Source of the DNA: JAYZVT01 sp050248375 | Lineage (GTDB): Bacteria; Pseudomonadota; Alphaproteobacteria; Rhizobiales; Methyloligellaceae | Assembly (NCBI GenBank): GCA_050248375.1 | Contig: JBFWSL010000013.1 | Span: 1-28,154 of the forward strand | Direction of reading: 5' to 3' | Length of the DNA stretch: 28,154 nucleotides | Shown: positions 23,623-28,154 of the stretch, one piece after another | How positions within the stretch are numbered: the first letter of the stretch is position 1 | Layout of the letters: each line of letters starts with the position of its first letter | Notes under the pieces: model-generated | What the model was told of the DNA's origin: nothing | The model's database searches: none | The model's input: only the letters and a program-made list of their open reading frames with translations | Program-made: the position numbers and the translations under genes

Positions 23623-24717
23623 TCACCCGTCCTCCTGATGCAGCAGAACGGTGGTGGCGAAGCAGCCGGCGATGATTACGGGAGCCCATGCCGCAACGGG
23701 GGGGGCGGCAAGGCCGGACATGCCGAAGTTTCGCGAGACTTCGGCGAATACGAAAAAGCAGAAGCCGCCACCGAGACCGGCGATCACCATCGACTGGATG
23801 TTGCCGAAGCGGAATGACTTGAGCGAGCAGGTCGCCGCCACCAGCACCATGACGGCCAGCAGTAGCGGTCTCGACAGCAGCATCTGGTACTGCAAGCGAT
23901 GGCCGAGCGCCGGCAATCCCGCCTTTTCGGCGAGATCGATGAAGCCCGGCAACTCCCAGAACGAAACCGAATAGATCGAGCCTATGCTGGTCTGCACCTG
24001 CGTGGGGGTGAGATAGGTGCTGAGCAGGTAGTGCTCGTGGTACTCGGGTTCGCGCCCGGGTGCGTTCACCCAGGCCTTGGACATCACCCAGCGGCCATCG
24101 CGGAGCTGGGCGGATTCGGCATCGATGCGTTCGAAGAAATTGAGATCGCGGTCGTATTGCAGCGCCGTGACCTGGTTGAGCTTCTTGCCCTGGTCGGAAG
24201 CGATCATCGCATGCAGGACCGACTGCCCGTCGGCGCCGTCCTGGCGCAGCCACGCCCCCGATCCGCGCGAGGTGAGGATCGAGTCCTCCTTGCCGAAGGC
24301 GTCGGCGTAGAGCCGTTCGGAGATGACCTTCGATTCCGCGGCGAGCGGATTGTAAACAGCGATGGCGAGAGCGCCGATGATGCAGGCGACGGCAACCCCT
24401 GGGAAGATGAACTGCCAGGCGGAAATGCCGGCGGCACGGATGACGACGAGCTCGGAGGAACGGCTCAGCATCAGGAAGCCGCCGATGCTGCCGATGAGAA
24501 CGGCGAAGGGCAGGACGATCTCGGAAAACGACGGCAGGCGCAGAAGCGTGATGACGAACAGGTCAATGGCCGAGACCTCTCCGTATTTGCCGGCGCGGCG
24601 CAGCATCTCGATGAAATCGACGAAAAAGATCAGCACCAGGCACAGGCCGAAAACAGCCAGAATCATGCTCAGGAATCGCCTGGAAATGTAACGCGCAAGT
24701 GTCCCCGCAGACGTCAT
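23623..24717 (-). CDS. lptG: LPS export ABC transporter permease LptG
   Basis: One of the two permeases of the inner-membrane LptB2FG complex that extracts LPS and pushes it along the Lpt bridge. The 364-residue protein has three N-terminal membrane segments (ARYISRRFLSMILAVFGLCL onward), a periplasmic beta-jellyroll domain from about 130 to 270, and three C-terminal membrane segments. The stretch FSEIVLPFAVLIGSIGGFLM and the following SRSSELVVIRAAGIS, a coupling-helix region, are typical of the YjgP/YjgQ family. Its ATG overlaps the lptF stop by 4 bp and lptD starts 2 bp after its stop, so the three are tightly coupled. Confidence 0.95.
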   Translation of the reverse strand: MTSAGTLARYISRRFLSMILAVFGLCLVLIFFVDFIEMLRRAGKYGEVSAIDLFVITLLRLPSFSEIVLPFAVLIGSIGGFLMLSRSSELVVIRAAGISAWQFIFPGVAVACIIGALAIAVYNPLAAESKVISERLYADAFGKEDSILTSRGSGAWLRQDGADGQSVLHAMIASDQGKKLNQVTALQYDRDLNFFERIDAESAQLRDGRWVMSKAWVNAPGREPEYHEHYLLSTYLTPTQVQTSIGSIYSVSFWELPGFIDLAEKAGLPALGHRLQYQMLLSRPLLLAVMVLVAATCSLKSFRFGNIQSMVIAGLGGGFCFFVFAEVSRNFGMSGLAAPPVAAWAPVIIAGCFATTVLLHQEDG

Positions 24718-25928
24718 GAGACGCGTCCACCTTGCTGTCCGGCCTGTGTCCCCCGCGCGATCGGGAAATTTTTCTTGTAAAACCGAAGCTTAGCCAAGGA
24801 GGCAAGAATCGGTAACGACCGCGCTTTCGGGACCATTCTAACGTGAGCGGCAAGGCCCGCAACGAGAATCGCACCTGCTGGTATGCCGTATACCAGTAGG
24901 ACTGCCCACGCTTTTTGGGTCAAAAGATTGGTCGCGGCGAGGCCGGCGATGCGTATCAGAACCGCGACCCCGAAGGCCATGAAAAGCGCCTTCCAGCGGC
25001 TCTCGCGCGAGGTGCGCGGATTGCCGAGAAACATCAGCGGCACGAACACGAACACGAAGGGATAGATCAGGCTGGCGAAGCGTTCGTGGATCTCCGAGCG
25101 GAAATTGCCGGGGTGCCGTTTGTAATATTCGTCGTCGGGCCCGGGATAGAGCAGCTCGCCGAGATAGCGCTCGCGGGGCTTGTACTCGGTCGTGTCGTCG
25201 GTCGCGCCGTAGTGGGAGACGTCGAAAATATACTGCTCGAAGGCGACGATCTGCACCTCCACGTCCTTGCCGGCCGTAGCTTTCGGCCGGCGATGGATAT
25301 GACCGTCGCGCATGACCAGGTAGGACCGGTCCCCTTTCGAGATGATCTGGCCGGTCTTGGCCAGGTAGGTCATCGACTGCGTTTCGTCGCTGCGATCGTC
25401 CTGGACCATGAGGCCGATCAGATCGCCATTCGCTGCGCGGTCGCGGATGTGGAAGGTGACGCCATCTTCCGGACTGGAGAACAGCCCCGGCCGCATGACC
25501 TGCGTGATCAGGTCCGTGCGCACCTGGGTCACGTAGTCGCGCAGCGTCCGCAGGCTGAGCGGCATGATGTAGAGCGTCATGACCACCAGGACGGCGGAGA
25601 GCAGGGCAGCGAGGGCAAGGAAGGGGGCCGCGGTGCGGCGGACCGAGGCACCGGAGGCGCTCATGATGATCAGCTCGGAGTCGCCGTTCAGCCGGTCGAG
25701 GGTCTGCAGCGTCGCCAGGAGCAGGGCGTTGGGAGCGATCATGGCCATGAGATTCGGCAAGGCCAGCATCGTCATGGTGAAAAACAGGGTGATGCTCTGG
25801 CCCTTGGAGGTCAGCAGGTCGAGCTGCTTGAGCGCGGTCGCCAGCCAGACAATCGCTGTAAGTGTAAGTAGTATAAGCAGAAAACTGCTGGCTACCTGCC
25901 GGAATACATATCGGCCAAACAGGTCCAT
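24714..25928 (-). CDS. lptF: LPS export ABC transporter permease LptF
   Basis: Partner of LptG in the LptB2FG inner-membrane LPS extractor. From the ATG at 25928 the protein has 404 residues and begins MDLFGRYVFRQVASSFLLIL. It has three membrane segments, the family region NALLLATLQTLDRLNGDSEL, then IIMSASGAS, a periplasmic jellyroll domain, and three more membrane segments, ending in a basic cytosolic tail. An ATG at 25955 would add nine residues; the choice is uncertain since neither has a strong ribosome binding site. The gene heads the leftward lptF-lptG-lptD-surA-like-pdxA-rsmA operon and is divergent from pepA, the alphaproteobacterial arrangement. Confidence 0.95.
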   Translation of the reverse strand: MDLFGRYVFRQVASSFLLILLTLTAIVWLATALKQLDLLTSKGQSITLFFTMTMLALPNLMAMIAPNALLLATLQTLDRLNGDSELIIMSASGASVRRTAAPFLALAALLSAVLVVMTLYIMPLSLRTLRDYVTQVRTDLITQVMRPGLFSSPEDGVTFHIRDRAANGDLIGLMVQDDRSDETQSMTYLAKTGQIISKGDRSYLVMRDGHIHRRPKATAGKDVEVQIVAFEQYIFDVSHYGATDDTTEYKPRERYLGELLYPGPDDEYYKRHPGNFRSEIHERFASLIYPFVFVFVPLMFLGNPRTSRESRWKALFMAFGVAVLIRIAGLAATNLLTQKAWAVLLVYGIPAGAILVAGLAAHVRMVPKARSLPILASLAKLRFYKKNFPIARGTQAGQQGGRVS

Positions 25929-26182
25929 TACGGCCCGCCGTTCCCCCAAATTCATCCGGTGGCCTGTTGTGCTCTGCCGGATCCCCGAACGCGTACTTCT
26001 GCGCCACCAGTGTGACCATCGCAAGATGGCGGAAATTCGGCAAAAACCGCCGACTTGCGCAGCCCCAAAACAGGGGGTAGTTACGCCTTGTCACCCTTGT
26101 ATCCGCGGGGGCGTGGCGCCGGCCGCGCGAAGTGTTCTTCCCGCGCCGCGAATCCGGATTTCTGCAAAGAGGAAAATTCCCC
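25929..26182. promoter_or_regulatory. Divergent lptF / pepA control region
   Basis: A 254-bp gap between two divergent operons, so it should hold promoters for both. I see no pair of -35/-10 boxes that stands out on either strand. TTGCGC (26055-26060) with TAGTTA 17 bp later is a weak candidate for pepA. The pepA ribosome binding site AGAGGA lies about 10 bp before its ATG. No gene is supported here. Confidence 0.45.
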
Positions 26183-27715
26183 ATGAGCACACCTGCGACC
26201 AGCATCGCTTTCGCGCCCATCTCGCTTCCGAAATCCGGGGTCGTAGTGGTGCTGGCAGGTGAGGGGCCCGAGTTTTCCGCCACCGCGCGCAAGCTGGACG
26301 AGAAGGGCGGAGGGTTCCTCGCCCGCGCGGCCAAGGTGGCGAAGTTCAAGGGCAAGAAGCGCAGCGCACTCGATCTTCTGTGCCCGGTCCCGGCGGGGCT
26401 CGATCGCCTTGTTGTGGCGGGCTGCGGCAAGCTCCGCGAGTATTCCGGTAATGACTGGGCTTCGCTTGGCGGCGTGATCCGTTCGAAGCTTACGGGCAGG
26501 GAAGGGGACGAGGCGTCCGTGATCGTCGAGCCCGCCGGAAAGGGGGCCTCCGTCAGCGCCGACGAAGTCGCGGAGATCGCCCTCGGACTCATGCTGCGCG
26601 GCTACAAATTCTCCAAATACAAGTCGAAGAAGAAGGCTGACGGCGACAATGGCGCCAAGGACGACGCCGGAGAGCTGAAACGTATCGTGGTGCAATGCGC
26701 CGACCCGGCGGCGGCCAAGCGCGCGTTCGCGTCGCGCAAGGCCATCGCTGATGGCGTCCTGCTTGCGCGGGACCTGGTTAACGAGCCGGCGAATGTGCTT
26801 GGACCGAAGGAATTCGCCGACGCGGCGAAGGCCCTGACCAAGATCGGCGTGAAGGTCGAGGTGCTGGACGAGGCGAAGCTGAAGAAGCTCGGCATGCGCG
26901 CGCTGCTCGCCGTCGGCCAGGGTAGCGAGCGGAAAAGTTTCGTCGCGGTCATGCGGTGGGACGGCGCCGGCGCCAGGGACGGCAAGCCGGTGGCTATCGT
27001 CGGCAAGGGAGTCTGCTTCGACACCGGCGGCATTTCGTTAAAGCCGGCGGCCGGCATGGAAGACATGAAGGGCGACATGGCGGGCGCGGCCTGCGTCGTC
27101 GGATTGATGCACGCGCTCGCCGCGCGCAAGGCGAAGGTTAATGCGGTGGGCGTCATCGGCCTGGTCGAGAACATGCCGAGCGGCACCGCCCAGCGTCCCG
27201 GCGACGTGGTCAAGGCGATGTCCGGCACGACCATCGAAGTGCTCAACACGGACGCCGAGGGCCGCATGGTTCTCGCCGACGCGCTCTGGTATACGCAGGA
27301 GCGCTTCAAGCCGAAGTGGGTCGTCAATCTCGCGACGCTGACCGGCGCGGTTCTGGTTGCGCTCGGCAAGGAACACGCCGGGCTGTTCTGCAACGACGAC
27401 AAGCTCAGCGCGCAACTGGATGCCGCCGGCAAGCTCACCGGAGAGACCGTCTGGCGTCTGCCGCTCGGATCCAAGTACGATGAGATGATCGACTCCAAGG
27501 TTGCCGACATCAAGAACACCGGCGGACGCTTCGCGGGTTCGATCACCGCCGCGCAATTCCTCCAGCGCTTCGTCAAGAAAGGCACGCCGTGGGCGCATCT
27601 GGATATCGCGGGCACCGGCATGGCAGCGAACAAGACCGACGTCAGCGACAGTTGGGGCTCGGGCTATGGCGTGCGGCTGCTGGACCGGCTGATCGCCGAC
27701 CATTACGAGAAGTAA
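26183..27715 (+). CDS. pepA: Leucyl aminopeptidase (M17, cytosol aminopeptidase)
   Basis: Dinuclear-zinc (or manganese) exopeptidase that removes N-terminal residues from peptides in the cytosol; E. coli PepA also binds DNA in site-specific recombination and pyrimidine control. The 510-residue protein has an N-terminal macro-like domain and a C-terminal catalytic domain. That domain carries GKGVCFDTGGISLKP at about 274-288, MEDMKGDMAGAA, and the M17 signature NTDAEGRMVL at 355-364, with metal-binding and catalytic Lys, Asp, Glu and Arg residues. A Lys-rich loop (KYKSKKKADGDNGAKDD) lies between the domains. I chose the ATG at 26183 with AGAGGA upstream; a frame opening at 26132 lacks such a signal. 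It is transcribed away from lptF. Confidence 0.96.
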   Translation: MSTPATSIAFAPISLPKSGVVVVLAGEGPEFSATARKLDEKGGGFLARAAKVAKFKGKKRSALDLLCPVPAGLDRLVVAGCGKLREYSGNDWASLGGVIRSKLTGREGDEASVIVEPAGKGASVSADEVAEIALGLMLRGYKFSKYKSKKKADGDNGAKDDAGELKRIVVQCADPAAAKRAFASRKAIADGVLLARDLVNEPANVLGPKEFADAAKALTKIGVKVEVLDEAKLKKLGMRALLAVGQGSERKSFVAVMRWDGAGARDGKPVAIVGKGVCFDTGGISLKPAAGMEDMKGDMAGAACVVGLMHALAARKAKVNAVGVIGLVENMPSGTAQRPGDVVKAMSGTTIEVLNTDAEGRMVLADALWYTQERFKPKWVVNLATLTGAVLVALGKEHAGLFCNDDKLSAQLDAAGKLTGETVWRLPLGSKYDEMIDSKVADIKNTGGRFAGSITAAQFLQRFVKKGTPWAHLDIAGTGMAANKTDVSDSWGSGYGVRLLDRLIADHYEK

Positions 27716-27934
27716 GCGACGCTGGCCGTGCTGGTTAACGCAGCCGGATGTTGCCTCCCTGCAGCCTGGATGTGCCGTGGCATTTATTTTCCATAATATA
27801 CATTATGCGAATAAGGAATTGGCGCGCCGGGGCGGCACCTTGGCCGGAACGCAGCGGAAATGCTGTGTTTTCCAGCGCTTGCAGCGCGCCACGGACAGCT
27901 TTCCACTGTGCCCTCGGGCTTGGCGCCAATCCTC
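27716..27934 (+). other. pepA-mazG intergenic region with AT-rich inverted repeat
   Basis: A 219-bp gap. It contains an AT-rich island at about 27780-27820 in otherwise GC-rich DNA, with a perfect inverted repeat CATAAT-ATAC-ATTATG at 27792-27807. A weak GCTG/CAGC stem lies shortly after the pepA stop, without a T-run. Two overlapping 64-codon frames cross the region on opposite strands; neither has recognisable features or a ribosome binding site, so I do not call them genes. The island probably contains the mazG promoter. Confidence 0.5.
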
Positions 27935-28154
27935 ATGAGTGATACCAAACCGGAGATGCGCAACCGCGCTGCGATCAACGATCTGCTGGAGGTGATGCGT
28001 GCCTTGCGCGATCCCGAGACGGGTTGCGCATGGGATCGCGAGCAGACCTTCGAGACGATCGTTCCCTACACCATCGAGGAAGCCTACGAGGTTGCCGACG
28101 CCGTCGCCCGGCGCGACATGGACGATCTTCGCGAAGAGCTTGGCGACCTGCTGC
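27935..28154 (+). CDS. mazG: Nucleoside triphosphate pyrophosphohydrolase MazG (5' part, cut by window end)
   Basis: The frame from the ATG at 27935 stays open to the window end and gives the first 73 residues of a MazG protein, which hydrolyses NTPs and dNTPs to the monophosphate. The visible part contains VMRALRDPETGCAWDREQT at about 21-39, then TIVPYTIEEAYEVADAV and LREELGDLL. The acidic residues of the EExxE-type helix (IEEAYEV) and of EELGD are the expected metal ligands. CAWDREQT replaces the more usual CPWDREQT. The C-terminal half lies beyond the window, so completeness cannot be judged. Confidence 0.93.
   Translation, partial: MSDTKPEMRNRAAINDLLEVMRALRDPETGCAWDREQTFETIVPYTIEEAYEVADAVARRDMDDLREELGDLL

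Noticed and set aside
21362..23638. 758-codon plus-strand open frame opposite lptD
   Set aside because: Antisense shadow of lptD; no motif, no ribosome binding site, composition typical of reversed GC-rich coding DNA.
23621..24253. Upstream extension of the lptD frame (would make 975 residues)
   Set aside because: It overlaps lptG in another frame, is low-complexity Arg/Pro-rich, and the signal peptide and AGGAGG site place the start at 23620.
24838..26592. 584-codon minus-strand frame across lptF, the gap and pepA
   Set aside because: Out of frame with lptF and antisense to pepA; no recognisable domain.
27735..27942. Two 64-codon frames on opposite strands between pepA and mazG
   Set aside because: No ribosome binding site, no family features, and they overlap each other; more likely non-coding promoter DNA.

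Overview
This window is a stretch of GC-rich chromosome that reads as an alphaproteobacterium, most like a Rhodospirillales-type lineage. The evidence is gene order and protein style. The order rpsF-rpsR-DUF2232-rplI / dnaB-alr-radA-cvpA-purF-SDR, the divergent fabD-fabG-acpP-fabF-mltG-yicC-gmk, and the lptF-lptG-lptD-surA-pdxA-rsmA block are all familiar alphaproteobacterial arrangements. The ribosomal proteins S6 and L9 carry the C-terminal tails often seen in that class. Everything is core housekeeping. I see no insertion sequence, phage gene, tRNA, rRNA, CRISPR array or toxin-antitoxin pair.

Layout. (1) 79-7165, minus strand: dnaB, alr, radA, cvpA, purF and an SDR reductase lie close together (dnaB/alr overlap by 4 bp), covering replication, the D-Ala supply for peptidoglycan, recombination and purine synthesis. 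(2) 7278-8534, minus: a cyclopropane fatty acid synthase with its own strong ribosome binding site sits between dnaB and rplI. (3) 8743-11227, minus: ribosomal operon rpsF-rpsR-DUF2232-rplI, closed by a clear intrinsic terminator at 8672-8714. (4) 11228-11631: divergent control region with candidate promoters for both sides, a long rpsF leader and a 13-bp palindrome in front of fabD. (5) 11632-18380, plus: fatty acid synthesis genes fabD, fabG, acpP, fabF, then mltG (peptidoglycan chain terminator), yicC (RNase) and gmk (GMP kinase). (6) 18382-25928, minus: lptF, lptG, lptD, a SurA-like chaperone, pdxA and rsmA, for outer membrane LPS export and assembly plus vitamin B6 and rRNA methylation. 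This block meets gmk tail to tail with one base between the stop codons. (7) 26183-28154, plus: leucyl aminopeptidase pepA and the 5' part of mazG, cut by the window end.

Cell-envelope growth is the dominant theme: fatty acid synthesis, LPS export, alanine racemase, MltG, cyclopropanation of lipids and outer-membrane protein folding, interleaved with ribosome, replication and nucleotide genes.

I did not find a convincing undescribed system. The points most worth checking are the palindromes in the fabD and acpP control regions, the possible S6:S18 autoregulatory leader, the SurA-like protein whose isomerase domain looks degenerate, the placement of cfa, and the AT-rich inverted repeat in front of mazG. 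Many very long antisense reading frames are by-products of the GC-rich codon use and were rejected.
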